64,000 bases of DNA, taken from positions 186,001-250,000 of the forward strand of contig CAYOEM010000001.1 in the NCBI GenBank assembly GCA_964402975.1, in the 5' to 3' direction. Shown piece by piece: positions 26,885 to 35,988 of this stretch. The notes under the pieces were generated by a model. It ran no database searches and was not told the origin of the DNA. It saw only the letters and a list, made by a program, of their open reading frames with translations. The position numbers and the translations under genes are program-made. Every line of letters starts with the position of its first letter. The stretch's first letter is position 1. Source of the DNA: CAMDKS01 sp964402975. Lineage in GTDB: Bacteria; Bdellovibrionota_B; Oligoflexia; Oligoflexales; RGVZ01.

Positions 26885-28199
26885 CGGATAAACTCGAAGC
26901 GTCTGTGCCTACCGGCTCAAACAACATTGCCAAAACTTTATCAATACGATTTCCATCCATATCAATTACTTCAAAAATCCAATTCTTAAATTGAACTTTT
27001 TGACCTTCTTTTGGGATGTCTTTGGCAAGATGCATGACCAAACCACTCAATGTTTGTCCTACATCTTCAACATCGGACACTTCAAGCTCCAGCTTCTCAC
27101 TCAACTCAAAAAGGGACACCATCCCGTCCACCAAAAATGATCCATCGTCGCGCTTAACAAATTTATTAGAACTCTCGCCGTTATCCTGGGGCACATCCCC
27201 CATGACGGCGCGAATGATATCTGTGGCCGTCACCACACCCGCTGTACCGCCAAATTCATCAATGAGAATGGCTATATGTGTTCCTTTTTGCTTCATTGCC
27301 TCGAGTACTTTATCTGCACGGGCAGAATTGGGCAAAAATAGTGCTTCTGTCATACAGGTTGAAATATCAATCGAACCCTCTCGGTGGAGTTGTTCGAAAA
27401 GCTTCTTGGCCGATACGACACCCACTAAGTTATCAACCGAACCACGATAAACCGGAAACGTGGAATGAGCGCTTTCAAAAATTCTCTCGATATTAGTGCC
27501 GACTGGGTCCTCTAAATTGATACCTACGATTTTTGTCCTCGGAGTCATCAGATCCTGGGCTTGCATTTCCCCAAACTGCAATACACGTTTAATCATGGTC
27601 TCTTCGTTACGATCCAGCATCCCCTCTTCTGCACCCTGCTCAACGATCATTTTAAGCTCATCTTCAGTAACAGTGTGCTCATCCTCCGCTTTGGCTAAAG
27701 CTGGCAATCTCGACAGCACTGTATCTGTCATGCGACCCAATATATCCGCGATCGGTGACAGTGTTTGGCCGAGTCTGTGCATCACCGGAGCTACCCTAAC
27801 GGCTATCGCCTCCGGCGCAATCAAAGCAAGACGTTTAGGTAGAAGCTCTCCAAAAAAGACCATGACGAACGTTTCAAAGGCTACCACACCGGTCATTCCG
27901 ATTGGGTGCGCCCAAGGAGCAAGGCTCGGAACGGCTCGAACCAGCCAAGTCTCGATGCTGTCAGCGAGAGTAGCCCCCCCGTGAACACCTGCCATAATTC
28001 CCAGAACGGTTAAACAAATCTGCATGGACGCCAGAAACCTGGTTGGGGACTCGGCCAAAGCCAGGGCCACACCTGCACCCTCGTGCCCTTGGTCCGCCAT
28101 TCGCTGAAGACGAAGCTTTTTAGACGTCGCAATCGCCATCTCTGACAATGCCAGAAAACCGTTGAAACAAACGATTGAGATGAGAACTAAGCTTTGCAT
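26865..28199 (-). CDS. CNNM/CorC-family membrane protein (DUF21-CBS-CorC_HlyC)
   Basis: 444 residues. N-terminal DUF21 transmembrane domain (about 1-180, with FFGELLPKRLAL), two CBS domains (about 200-320: DLMTPRTKIVGI and IAILIDEFGGTAGVVT), then a CorC_HlyC domain at the C-terminus. Members are linked to magnesium/cobalt handling or export, and older annotations call them hemolysin. It overlaps dedA by 13 bases and the regulator gene by 20, so it sits in one operon with a signalling pair. Confidence 0.9.
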   Translation of the reverse strand: MQSLVLISIVCFNGFLALSEMAIATSKKLRLQRMADQGHEGAGVALALAESPTRFLASMQICLTVLGIMAGVHGGATLADSIETWLVRAVPSLAPWAHPIGMTGVVAFETFVMVFFGELLPKRLALIAPEAIAVRVAPVMHRLGQTLSPIADILGRMTDTVLSRLPALAKAEDEHTVTEDELKMIVEQGAEEGMLDRNEETMIKRVLQFGEMQAQDLMTPRTKIVGINLEDPVGTNIERIFESAHSTFPVYRGSVDNLVGVVSAKKLFEQLHREGSIDISTCMTEALFLPNSARADKVLEAMKQKGTHIAILIDEFGGTAGVVTATDIIRAVMGDVPQDNGESSNKFVKRDDGSFLVDGMVSLFELSEKLELEVSDVEDVGQTLSGLVMHLAKDIPKEGQKVQFKNWIFEVIDMDGNRIDKVLAMLFEPVGTDASSLSDENTNH

Positions 28200-28876
28200 G
28201 TTTTCTTAGCCTCAACACGAGCCTTCCAAAACTCGATCACGATGGGCATCACCGACAGAACGATGATTCCAAATATGACATAATGAAAGTTCTTCTGAAC
28301 GGTCGGCAGGTTACCGAAGAAATATCCGAGCATGATGAACGGGAAAACCCAGAAAAAAGCGCCCACGATATTATAGCTGGCAAAACGCAGATAATTCATA
28401 TGACCAATGCCGGCCACAAAGGGCGCGAATGTTCGAACAATGGGAATAAACCGAGCAATAATGATCGTCTTGCCACCATGACGGTCATAAAACGTTTTTG
28501 TGCGCATCAAGTGGTCTTTGTTAAAGAAGAGCCCCGACTCCTTCTTAAAGACTCGAGGACCAACATAACGACCCACGGCGTAATTAACTGCATCCCCCAA
28601 AACTGCCGCAATAAAGAGCAGCCCAATCATAAACCATACGTTGAGCCCCGTACCTTCAATGGCCAGAACAGCTCCGGTTGCGAATAGAAGTGAATCACCA
28701 GGAAGAAAAGGCAAAATGACCAAGCCAGTTTCCGCAAAAATTACAAAGAAGAGCAGTGCGTAGGTCCAAGGACCCAAAGCCTGCACCATATCGCGCAGAT
28801 GCTGATCTAAATGCAGAAAAATATCGACGACTTGCCGAACCAGATCCACCGGCAACAACCTCCCAAAACCAGTCAC
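28187..28876 (-). CDS. DedA/VTT-family membrane protein, copy 1
   Basis: 229 residues. Shows the DedA hallmarks: FAETGLVILPFLPGDSLLF, GDAVNYAVGRYVG, FYDRHGGKTIIIARFIPIVRTFAPFVAG and a closing TM cluster. DedA proteins flip or move undecaprenyl phosphate and phosphatidylethanolamine or support proton motive force. GTG start with GGAG 8 nt upstream. First gene of the four-gene operon DedA, CorC, NtrC, kinase. A second DedA lies at 34077-34742. Confidence 0.9.
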   Translation of the reverse strand: MTGFGRLLPVDLVRQVVDIFLHLDQHLRDMVQALGPWTYALLFFVIFAETGLVILPFLPGDSLLFATGAVLAIEGTGLNVWFMIGLLFIAAVLGDAVNYAVGRYVGPRVFKKESGLFFNKDHLMRTKTFYDRHGGKTIIIARFIPIVRTFAPFVAGIGHMNYLRFASYNIVGAFFWVFPFIMLGYFFGNLPTVQKNFHYVIFGIIVLSVMPIVIEFWKARVEAKKTCKA

Positions 28877-29045
28877 AGCTTTGACTCCGCGGCATTATCT
28901 AACGGACAGGCCTAGTTTTCAATGGCTTTTAATCTCCAAATAAACTAGTTATATCATCTGGTTAAGACTCACCTAAATGCATTCACCCAAAATGAACCTG
29001 CCCCAGTCGGTTCAGAACAAAGTCAAAGACCTGGAAGGAACTAAG

Positions 29046-30539
29046 ATGAACGAGTTTGGAATTCATTGGTTTAGGCGTGATCTTCGCATCGCTGGCAACG
29101 GGGCGCTTCGAACCCAAACGCAAAATTTCAAGGGTCGAGTCCTCGGTCTTTTTACTTTTGATGATAAATTTCTCTCCAGACCAGACTTCAGCGTTAATCG
29201 CTTTCAGTTCTTTCTACACTCATTGCGCGCCCTTCGGGAAGATCTTCGCGCGATGGGCGGAGACTTACTCGTATTACCTCACGGACCAGATCAGGCATTC
29301 ATCAGCTTAAAAAATATTTTCGAAGCAAATAAAATCAAACCAGCCGCAGTGTCTTGGTCAAAAGATTATGAGCCATTTGCCAGGGAACGTGATGACCGCA
29401 TAAAAAAACTTTTGGACTCGTGGGGATGGCCGACTCTCATCGAGCGCGATCACCTTTTAATAGAGCCAGAAGAGCTTTCATCCAATCAAGGAACACCCTA
29501 CAAAGTCTATACGCCGTTTTCGCGGCGTTGGTTTGAACTTTTTGCAGGTCGCACATTTCAAGAGCGTGTGGCGATCCAAAAACCAGGGCTAAAGCTCCTC
29601 CAGCAACTTGATCGCGGCGAGGTCAATAAAATATTTGATCTAACTTGGAAAAAGCTGCTGGGAGGCGACACCCCCCAAGATCAACTGGACAGATTTATCG
29701 ATGAGAATAAAAAGCGGGTCACGGTTCCAATCCCAGAGGCCGGCAGCCTTGCCGCTTGGCGCCGCGCCAAGGCTTTCAAGCAAAAAATAGATGCCTACGG
29801 CGAAACCAGAGACTTGCTTGATCAAGACGGAACGTCGGGTCTTTCTGTGTTCTTCAAAAATGGTTCCATCACCGTACCTCAAGTCATCGCGATACACGGC
29901 CTTCAAGAGCAAAACTTCAAGTCAAAAGGTGGAGCATCCAAGTACATACGAGAGTTGATTTGGAGGGAGTTTTATTACCACATCATGTGGCACTTCCCGA
30001 ATGCGGAGCGAGAATCCTTCAATCCAAAATACCGTGACCTCGCGTGGGACAACGATCCGAAGCTATTTGAAGCCTGGAAGAACGGCATGACCGGCTTTCC
30101 AGTTGTAGATGCTGCCATGCGCCAACTGAAAACCACTGGTTGGATGCACAATCGAGCCCGGATGATTGTGGCAAGCTTTATGACCAAGGATCTTCTGATC
30201 GACTGGCGATGGGGAGAAGCGTGGTTTATGAATCAACTCCTTGACGGCGATCTTGCGCCCAACAACGGCGGCTGGCAATGGGCGGCCTCAACTGGTTGTG
30301 ACGCACAGCCGTACTTCAGAATTTTTAACCCCACGCTACAAAGCGAGCGATTTGACACATCAGGTAACTACATCAGACACTATGTTCCAGAGTTGCGGGA
30401 GCTGAAGAATGCTGACATTCATTGCCCGGACGATAACACTCGAAAAAGGCTGGGCTACCCCGTACCGATCGTTAAACATCGCGAGCAAGCGATTAGGGCC
30501 CAAATGCTTTTCAAATTAGCCGGGACACCAAACGAATAA
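29046..30539 (+). CDS. phrB: Deoxyribodipyrimidine photolyase (class I CPD)
   Basis: 497 residues. N-terminal Rossmann antenna domain (IHWFRRDLRIAGNGAL) and C-terminal FAD domain with the signature WREFYYHIMWHFPN, TGFPVVDAAMRQL and GDLAPNNGGWQWAASTGCDAQPYFRIFNP. It repairs UV-made cyclobutane pyrimidine dimers with blue light. The start at 29046 has AAGGA 6 nt upstream; an ATG at 28977 would add residues with no ribosome site. It is divergent from dedA and convergent on the barrel gene. Confidence 0.93.
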   Translation: MNEFGIHWFRRDLRIAGNGALRTQTQNFKGRVLGLFTFDDKFLSRPDFSVNRFQFFLHSLRALREDLRAMGGDLLVLPHGPDQAFISLKNIFEANKIKPAAVSWSKDYEPFARERDDRIKKLLDSWGWPTLIERDHLLIEPEELSSNQGTPYKVYTPFSRRWFELFAGRTFQERVAIQKPGLKLLQQLDRGEVNKIFDLTWKKLLGGDTPQDQLDRFIDENKKRVTVPIPEAGSLAAWRRAKAFKQKIDAYGETRDLLDQDGTSGLSVFFKNGSITVPQVIAIHGLQEQNFKSKGGASKYIRELIWREFYYHIMWHFPNAERESFNPKYRDLAWDNDPKLFEAWKNGMTGFPVVDAAMRQLKTTGWMHNRARMIVASFMTKDLLIDWRWGEAWFMNQLLDGDLAPNNGGWQWAASTGCDAQPYFRIFNPTLQSERFDTSGNYIRHYVPELRELKNADIHCPDDNTRKRLGYPVPIVKHREQAIRAQMLFKLAGTPNE

Positions 30540-30545
30540 GTCCGA

Positions 30546-30588
30546 CAAAAAAATTAAGGCGCTGCTGCGAAAACAGCAACGCCTTAAT
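30546..30588 (-). terminator. Terminator of the 30604-31878 barrel gene
   Basis: ATTAAGGCG-C-TGCTG pairs with CAGCA-A-CGCCTTAAT (one mismatch). On the minus strand it is followed by a run of seven T. Confidence 0.85.
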
Positions 30589-30603
30589 CGATAGACTCAA
30601 CCC

Positions 30604-31878
30604 TTAAAAACGAGCGAATGCCTTGGCGGTATATGTCGTTTTGGTTGCTGCAATCGGTGCATTTTTACCGCGATTTGGCATCTCATATTCTACGTCGAAC
30701 TGAAGAGGCACTTTGCTGGTTAGGAAGCTATAGCCCAAAGACGCATAGTTCCAAATCATCTCAGATCGGGGCGACGTGGTTTCAACACCGCCGATCGTTG
30801 TCTTTTCAGCGGAGTCAAAATCATAAGTGACCCCAACACTAGCACGCAACGACTCAAGTCCGGGTGCTAAGGCTTCAAGTGACGGTTTAAGATATACAAA
30901 ACCCACGTTACGCACGCCGTCATGTTTAGTTTCAACAGACACGCCGCTTTTTTTCCGGGTTGTACCAGCTACTCCAACTTCTGACTGGTTCTGCCAAGAA
31001 ACCATGAACCAATCAAGCGGCAGCATGTCGACATTTATACGACCACCCACTTCCCAAGCGCCACGAGTTGTATCGAGTTCATTACTGGCTAAATCCCGAG
31101 TTCCCGTTGGGATACGTACACCACCTGCTAGAGCGACGAATAATGCGCCTGAGTCATAGGCTTCGTATAGCACTCCCAGAGTCGTATCGCCCATGCCGCT
31201 TCCGCCTTTGGACTCAGCTATCGTCGCGATGCCAGAGCTTATTTTGGCCTCAGTTACGGCGGCCGCTTTCGAAGCATAATCTTTTGCTGGGACCGAAGAA
31301 CTTCCCGGTCCAAAAGTGGTGGCGAGATTCAGATCACTTGCTTTATCCGATTTTAAAGCCCCGCTTTGGTATGCGGACGCACATGCCTCTGGGGTTCCTC
31401 CGCCTGTCTTGACACACCCACCAATAAACGCCGTCGCAATAGCGCTTGATAGCGATGACTCACTTGTAATCGCAGTGCCGGTAGCCGTGGCGAGGGCTGC
31501 CGTATTTGATTTATAAGCTGCACCTTTAGCGTCCGAGTATGCCTTGGAGGTTTTATTAACTTCCGTCTTTTGACTACGTGTAAAGTCTGTTCGCCACTGC
31601 AAGGACACTTTATCGGTCAAGCCGTATTCGGCGATAAAAGCACCGCCAGCGGCACTGAACTTAACGATCGAGTCTGACTTCTTGCCGTCCTTATCATAGG
31701 ACTCTGAACCAGTGGCTACCTGATACGGCAAACGAAACCGAGCGACTCCAGTGGGAAGAGTCTTACCCTCTGGCAGCAGAGCATAAGATAATTTTTTTGT
31801 GGATACGTCCTCTTGGGCCATTGCTTTTACACTCAAACAAAGCGCAAATGACGCCGCCAAAAGATAGCTTAGTCGCAT
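30604..31878 (-). CDS. Predicted outer-membrane beta-barrel protein
   Basis: 424 residues with signal peptide ending in AMAQ, beta-rich sequence with alternating hydrophobics, and a C-terminal aromatic (KAFARF). The middle (about 100-220) is rich in Ala, Ser, Thr and Lys and contains two Cys in a GGCVKTGGGTPEACAS loop, suggesting an inserted plug or surface loop closed by a disulfide. It belongs to the general meta-pathway phenol-like or transporter barrel type; I cannot name the substrate. ATG 31878 has GAGGAGA upstream. A perfect inverted repeat lies 53 bases upstream. Confidence 0.6.
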   Translation of the reverse strand: MRLSYLLAASFALCLSVKAMAQEDVSTKKLSYALLPEGKTLPTGVARFRLPYQVATGSESYDKDGKKSDSIVKFSAAGGAFIAEYGLTDKVSLQWRTDFTRSQKTEVNKTSKAYSDAKGAAYKSNTAALATATGTAITSESSLSSAIATAFIGGCVKTGGGTPEACASAYQSGALKSDKASDLNLATTFGPGSSSVPAKDYASKAAAVTEAKISSGIATIAESKGGSGMGDTTLGVLYEAYDSGALFVALAGGVRIPTGTRDLASNELDTTRGAWEVGGRINVDMLPLDWFMVSWQNQSEVGVAGTTRKKSGVSVETKHDGVRNVGFVYLKPSLEALAPGLESLRASVGVTYDFDSAEKTTIGGVETTSPRSEMIWNYASLGYSFLTSKVPLQFDVEYEMPNRGKNAPIAATKTTYTAKAFARF

Positions 31879-31930
31879 AATGAATTGTCTCCTCGGCAAT
31901 TTTAAAACAAAAAATGAATGACCAAACGGG

Positions 31931-31950
31931 TTATGATGAAATCATCATAA
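31931..31950. promoter_or_regulatory. Perfect inverted repeat upstream of the barrel gene, possible operator
   Basis: TTATGATGA-AA-TCATCATAA is a 9-bp perfect inverted repeat with a 2-base spacer. AT-rich, with no T-run after it on either strand, so a terminator is unlikely. It sits in the presumed promoter region of the barrel gene. Confidence 0.4.
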
Positions 31951-32008
31951 GTCGCACGGCACGAGTCCGCAATAATTTAAATCTGAAATGGTAATCGTCC
32001 AGAGATCG

Positions 32009-32713
32009 TTACTGAACTGTTGGCAGGGGGCTTTTGAGACTATCGACGAAGCTGGCGCCCTTCAATAGATCTAACTTAGGAGAATCCGTGATCGTCATGG
32101 TCTGTTTTAAAGGCAGAGCAGGGTATTGAGGAGAAACCCACAATTTAACATCAGCCGAAATCTGATAACCACTGTATGAGACGTTGTTTAGTTGCATATC
32201 GAAACGCTGAGTCGGAAGCGATTTACCCTGCAGCATGATTGTTTCGTTCGACTTACTTTTTACAAGAAGCTGTCCGCCCAATGTAGCGATTGCTATCGGT
32301 TGCGGAATTTCTTTCTGGCAAGCTTCAAGAAACTTGGATTTTTGCAGTGTCACCGTCTGCTGCTTGAGATTAGAAACATGCTGCTCAATCAGCTTACTGG
32401 TTACCGAAATGGACTGTGAAATACCGTCTTGTGTAGATGACGTGATTACAACATTACGATCGAAGCGATCGTTAAATATAAAGGCGGATAACGTTGTGTC
32501 GTATACAAACTGAGCACCTTGAGACTGCTGACGCAAAGCCCTAGCCCATTGTGATTCACAATCGAGATTTCCATTGCCACCGTCAGAGCCACTCTGATCG
32601 GCCCCAGTTTGTGGACCGGGCGTCTTTGTTGGAGCGGCTGTTCTTTTAGATGCATCTGAACAAGCTACAGACATAGCCAACAGCGGCGGCATCAATAATA
32701 TTAAGCCCCTCAT
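32009..32713 (-). CDS. Predicted lipoprotein, unknown function
   Basis: 234 residues. ATG at 32713 with GGGGGAG about 8 nt upstream; a TTG at 32728 would sit before that ribosome site. Signal peptide ends in lipobox MSVAC. The linker (residues 19-50) is rich in Gly, Ser, Asn, Thr and Pro. The C-terminal part is beta-rich with two Cys. It does not carry the marks of the four-copy family. It is likely a periplasm- or surface-facing lipoprotein. Confidence 0.7.
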   Translation of the reverse strand: MRGLILLMPPLLAMSVACSDASKRTAAPTKTPGPQTGADQSGSDGGNGNLDCESQWARALRQQSQGAQFVYDTTLSAFIFNDRFDRNVVITSSTQDGISQSISVTSKLIEQHVSNLKQQTVTLQKSKFLEACQKEIPQPIAIATLGGQLLVKSKSNETIMLQGKSLPTQRFDMQLNNVSYSGYQISADVKLWVSPQYPALPLKQTMTITDSPKLDLLKGASFVDSLKSPLPTVQ

Positions 32714-32810
32714 ACGGCACTCCCCCAAAATTCAGCTTTGCGATCGGCATCTTAGCGAGGGAACTTGAATCGTGAGGTAAATGCTAGGTAGGACCGACGG
32801 TTATGTCGCT

Positions 32811-33434
32811 CTAATTCTGGGTTCTTTTGGGGCCCATGAAGGTGCGGCGCGCAAGATAATTACCCAAATATTGGTCGAAAGCCGTCTTGCTGATAACTCG
32901 ACCAAGACGGTTAAAATCAAGTTGGCTATCCAGTGTCTCCATGGCAGCAAATTGCAAAATATTATCAACCAAGACGAGAGTCGGCTGATCGATGTCAACA
33001 GATGCCGGTAGAATCGTACCCGACTGAGCTGTCTCCGGAAACCGACGCCAGCGTCCGTCGACACTCACACTGGCTGCGCCTTCTCCGACAACCAAAAGAT
33101 TGAGAGGATTCTTTTCCTCGGTCCATTTAGGCTCTAACGAATCTCGAACCCACGACACGATTTTTGGCAGTTGTTCTTTCGCCAACGAGCAACGATCCGG
33201 GCCCACGCATTGGGACGGCCAATTGACCACGATAGTGACTGACCGTCGCAACTGATCTCGCGTCAACGGTCGACCATTTTCATCGCGCATGACGAATTCC
33301 CCAACCACTCCGAGCGTCACAGATTCGACTGCGCCGTTGAAGTGCAGCCAGACCCGCGCCGCCAACGGCACCATGCAAACCAGTAGAGCTAAACCGGCCC
33401 AAATTAGGGCTCTTTTATGAGCAGTAACTCGCAT
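32811..33434 (-). CDS. Membrane-anchored protein, possible thioredoxin-like fold
   Basis: 207 residues. One TM helix near the N-terminus (ALIWAGLALLVCMVPLAA) and the rest periplasmic. The region VTIVVNWPSQCVGPDRCSLAKEQ and a later PTLVLVDNILQF resemble the strand, Cys-pair and lid order of Sco-type thioredoxin-fold proteins, but the spacing C-x5-C is not the C-x3-C of Sco, so this is only a guess. ATG at 33434 with GGAGAG 7 nt upstream; a longer start to 33509 lacks one. Confidence 0.5.
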   Translation of the reverse strand: MRVTAHKRALIWAGLALLVCMVPLAARVWLHFNGAVESVTLGVVGEFVMRDENGRPLTRDQLRRSVTIVVNWPSQCVGPDRCSLAKEQLPKIVSWVRDSLEPKWTEEKNPLNLLVVGEGAASVSVDGRWRRFPETAQSGTILPASVDIDQPTLVLVDNILQFAAMETLDSQLDFNRLGRVISKTAFDQYLGNYLARRTFMGPKRTQN

Positions 33435-33688
33435 GATGAGACTCTCCAACCAACTGAAATAACAATCGTTTAGATGGAGAGCTATAACCCGCCCAGTCCT
33501 TAAACTCACGTTAAATCGTTAAAATAGCGGTCTTCCTTAAAAAAAGACTGCAATTGATTCTTTTTGTGGCATTTTTAAAAGCCAGCTGTTATAAATTCTT
33601 ATAGAGCACACTATTTGGTTTTTAGGGTGCAGTATCAACAGCGTCACCGGAAAAGTGGGAAGTCCGCTTGTAAAGGTGAGCAAAAATT

Positions 33689-33994
33689 ATGAGTAGGTTT
33701 TGGGACATGGGAAAGAAGCTTTACATTGGTGGACTACCTTACAGCACATCGCAAGAGGCGCTTGCTAGCCTTTTCAGCGAAGTAGGGACAGTCGAGTCAG
33801 CACGCATCATCACAGATCGTGAAACAGGTCGCAGCAAAGGTTTTGCGTTCGTTGAAATGAGTTCCGATGGTGAAGCTCAAGCAGCTATCGACAAATTCAA
33901 CGGTCAAAACTTCGAAGGCCGTCGCTTGACCGTCAACGAAGCTCGTCCTCAACCTCCTCGTGAGAATCGTGGACCACGTCCAAGCCGCTACTAA
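33689..33994 (+). CDS. RRM-type RNA-binding protein
   Basis: 101 residues with one RNA recognition motif: RNP2 KLYIGGLPY and RNP1 RSKGFAFVEM with alternating beta-alpha-beta. The C-terminal tail is short, Arg/Pro-rich (PRENRGPRPSRY). Such small bacterial RRM proteins bind RNA and are often cold-regulated. The first ATG at 33689 has AAGGTGAG at 8 nt; the ATG at 33707 is the alternative. About 180 bases without coding lie upstream, enough for a long 5' leader. It ends in a strong terminator, so it is monocistronic. Confidence 0.88.
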   Translation: MSRFWDMGKKLYIGGLPYSTSQEALASLFSEVGTVESARIITDRETGRSKGFAFVEMSSDGEAQAAIDKFNGQNFEGRRLTVNEARPQPPRENRGPRPSRY

Positions 33995-34026
33995 AGCGCT
34001 TTGGTTGATAAAATAGAAGATTAATT

Positions 34027-34062
34027 CACCCGCCAAGAGACAGTCTTGGCGGGTGTTTTTTA
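34027..34062 (+). terminator. Strong rho-independent terminator after the RRM gene
   Basis: CACCCGCCAAGA (34027-34038) and TCTTGGCGGGTG (34044-34055) form a perfect 12-bp stem with a GACAG loop, followed by TTTTTT. Confidence 0.95.
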
Positions 34063-34076
34063 TACTGCGACAAGTC

Positions 34077-34742
34077 TCATACCTGGGCGGCCTTACGCCT
34101 AGCCCACAGACGTTTGGCAATAAAAACGACAACGATCACACCAATAATGGTGAGCAACGCGATTTTTATGTCTTTAAGCAGGCTTAAAACCTGGTCTCCA
34201 AAATAAGCCATCAGCAAAACCTGTGTAGGTACGGTTAACAGCGCGGCAGTGCCATCAACCAAAATAAACGTCGAGTATTTTATCCCAGTAGCCCCGCATG
34301 CGAAGTGCCCGGGAAACCTGAGTGCTGGCGTAAATCGAAAGACGCCGCATGCCAGAGGTCCGAATTTTTTGGTCCAGTCGGCAATTTTTTCATAACCCTG
34401 CGGCGAAATAAGTTTTTGCGCCCAACGATGATTGAGCATCCGCGTCCCATAACGCCGCCCGAGCCAGAAAACTAAAAAGTCACTCAAAAAAACCGCAAAA
34501 AAACAAACCATCGCTGTAGCGGGTATGCTGACGCCTACAGCATCCGGAGTCGGCGGCGGATAGATGTGCGGGTTTGATCCGATGTGAGCAAGAAGACCAG
34601 CACTGAGCAGAACAATCTCTTCTGGAAATGGAAGTCCAAAACTACTAGCCGTTAACAGCACTATAATCAGCGAGTACACGGTATATGGCTCGTAAGCATA
34701 CTGAAGCAGTAATGCGGCCGTGGGATTATCAGTTAAAGGCAT
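34077..34742 (-). CDS. DedA/VTT-family membrane protein, copy 2
   Basis: 221 residues. SFGLPFPEEIVLLSAGLLA and GRRYGTRML match the DedA/SNARE-associated pattern, with FRFTPALRFPGHFACG the equivalent of the R-F-x-P-x-x-R motif. Proteins of the family move lipid carriers such as undecaprenyl phosphate or other phospholipids. It is separated from copy 1 by 5 kb and differs from it, so the two are not recent duplicates. The N-terminus lacks a distinct ribosome site. Confidence 0.85.
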   Translation of the reverse strand: MPLTDNPTAALLLQYAYEPYTVYSLIIVLLTASSFGLPFPEEIVLLSAGLLAHIGSNPHIYPPPTPDAVGVSIPATAMVCFFAVFLSDFLVFWLGRRYGTRMLNHRWAQKLISPQGYEKIADWTKKFGPLACGVFRFTPALRFPGHFACGATGIKYSTFILVDGTAALLTVPTQVLLMAYFGDQVLSLLKDIKIALLTIIGVIVVVFIAKRLWARRKAAQV

Positions 34743-34997
34743 AAGAATTCTCGGAAAATTGCAGATCCGTAGATGCTAGGAGATTTTATCACGATAGGCT
34801 CCCTGCACTACAGAGACACGCCATAAAGGACTCCTAGCCAACACTTACATCATTGACTTCACAGGGCGAATCGATTGGATTTTCGATTCGATCCAAGTCC
34901 GGCTCCACGGTCTTCCCTAAAGGTCATACCCGCAAAACCGATTCCATCCCATCAAGCAGTTTGAGTATTAACAAATTTGGAGCAAACGAGGTCCATC

Positions 34998-35888
34998 GTG
35001 GTTTACAGATGTAATTATAAACTAGTCAAACTGGTTCTTTTATCAGCACTATTGGCTTGCTCAACAGGCTGCATGAAAAAATCTGCAAACTCGGGGGCAG
35101 CTGGGACGTCTTCGTCTGACCCAACGGTGGATGAAACATCTGGCAAGAAAGTTTTTAAAATCGACCCATCTAAAGGAGGCACCCTTTCCGCCTCAGGCAT
35201 CAATAGTAAAGATCCTAATTTTTCTAAATCAACGGTGGCCATACCTCCCGGCGCTCTTTCTATCCCGGTCGACGTGGCACTATTTGAATCAACACCCATC
35301 GTCAATACGGCGACTCAAACCTCCCTTGGAGTCAGTGGCGCAGCCCCGGCTGGACCAGCTGTCGCGATTATTCCTAGCGCTTCCGTCGCCATCACTGGAA
35401 GTCTGGTCATCTCTCTTCCCTATACGCAATCGATGAGCCTTACCGGTGATAGCCAATTTGTCGTCTTTGGAATGTATCCAAATGGAAGTAAATTTGACGT
35501 CGAAACTTTCGTTGGAGATGAACTGACTTTTGATGCCAGTGGCGTTATTAAAATCAGTATAAAACGCTTCGGGGCGTTTCAAGTGGCTCGCGTAGCCGCT
35601 GCAATCCCAAAGAAAACGGCCGAATCTACCACTGGTTTCACATCACAGAAAGAAGCGGAAAGCAGTGGAGCTGCTAACTACATGGCATTTTATGTCGCAA
35701 ATGCAAGCGAAATGCCTGCGTGCGATGCAACCCGCGTATCGCACCTTTATTACGTTCTAGCCACAAAGCAATTTCAGGCTTGTAACGGCTCATCTTGGTC
35801 GGTCTTGGACATGTCGCCACCAAAAGTTGTCCTTGTCAGTGATCTGTTCGCCAATCCATCAGAATCATCGGAAGAGACCGTCAACAAT
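34998..35888 (+). CDS. Surface lipoprotein, N-terminal fragment (runs into assembly gap)
   Basis: GTG start at 34998 with GAGG 6 nt upstream. The signal peptide ends in STGC, so it is a lipoprotein. A beta-rich domain follows (IDPSKGGTLSASG..., VAIPPGALSIPVDVALFE, FGAFQVAR), ZU5-like in the PPGAL motif. The frame stays open to the run of N at 35889 and the same reading sense continues after it. This is probably one gene with the downstream fragment (35989-37212). The 100 N are a placeholder, so the true frame across the gap is unknown. Confidence 0.7.
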
Positions 35889-35988
35889 NNNNNNNNNNNN
35901 NNNNNNNNNNNNNNNNNNNNNNNNNNNNNNNNNNNNNNNNNNNNNNNNNNNNNNNNNNNNNNNNNNNNNNNNNNNNNNNNNNNNNNNN
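35889..35988. other. Assembly gap (100 N)
   Basis: A run of exactly 100 N, a standard placeholder for a gap of unknown length. The sequence after it is Cys-rich with an EGF-like motif, so a repeat array may be missing. Confidence 0.95.

Noticed and set aside
34870..34905. Hairpin (GAATCGA with TCGATTC, and TTGGAT with ATCCAA) upstream of the gapped lipoprotein
   Set aside because: The two stems exclude each other, are short and have no T-run, so no clear function.
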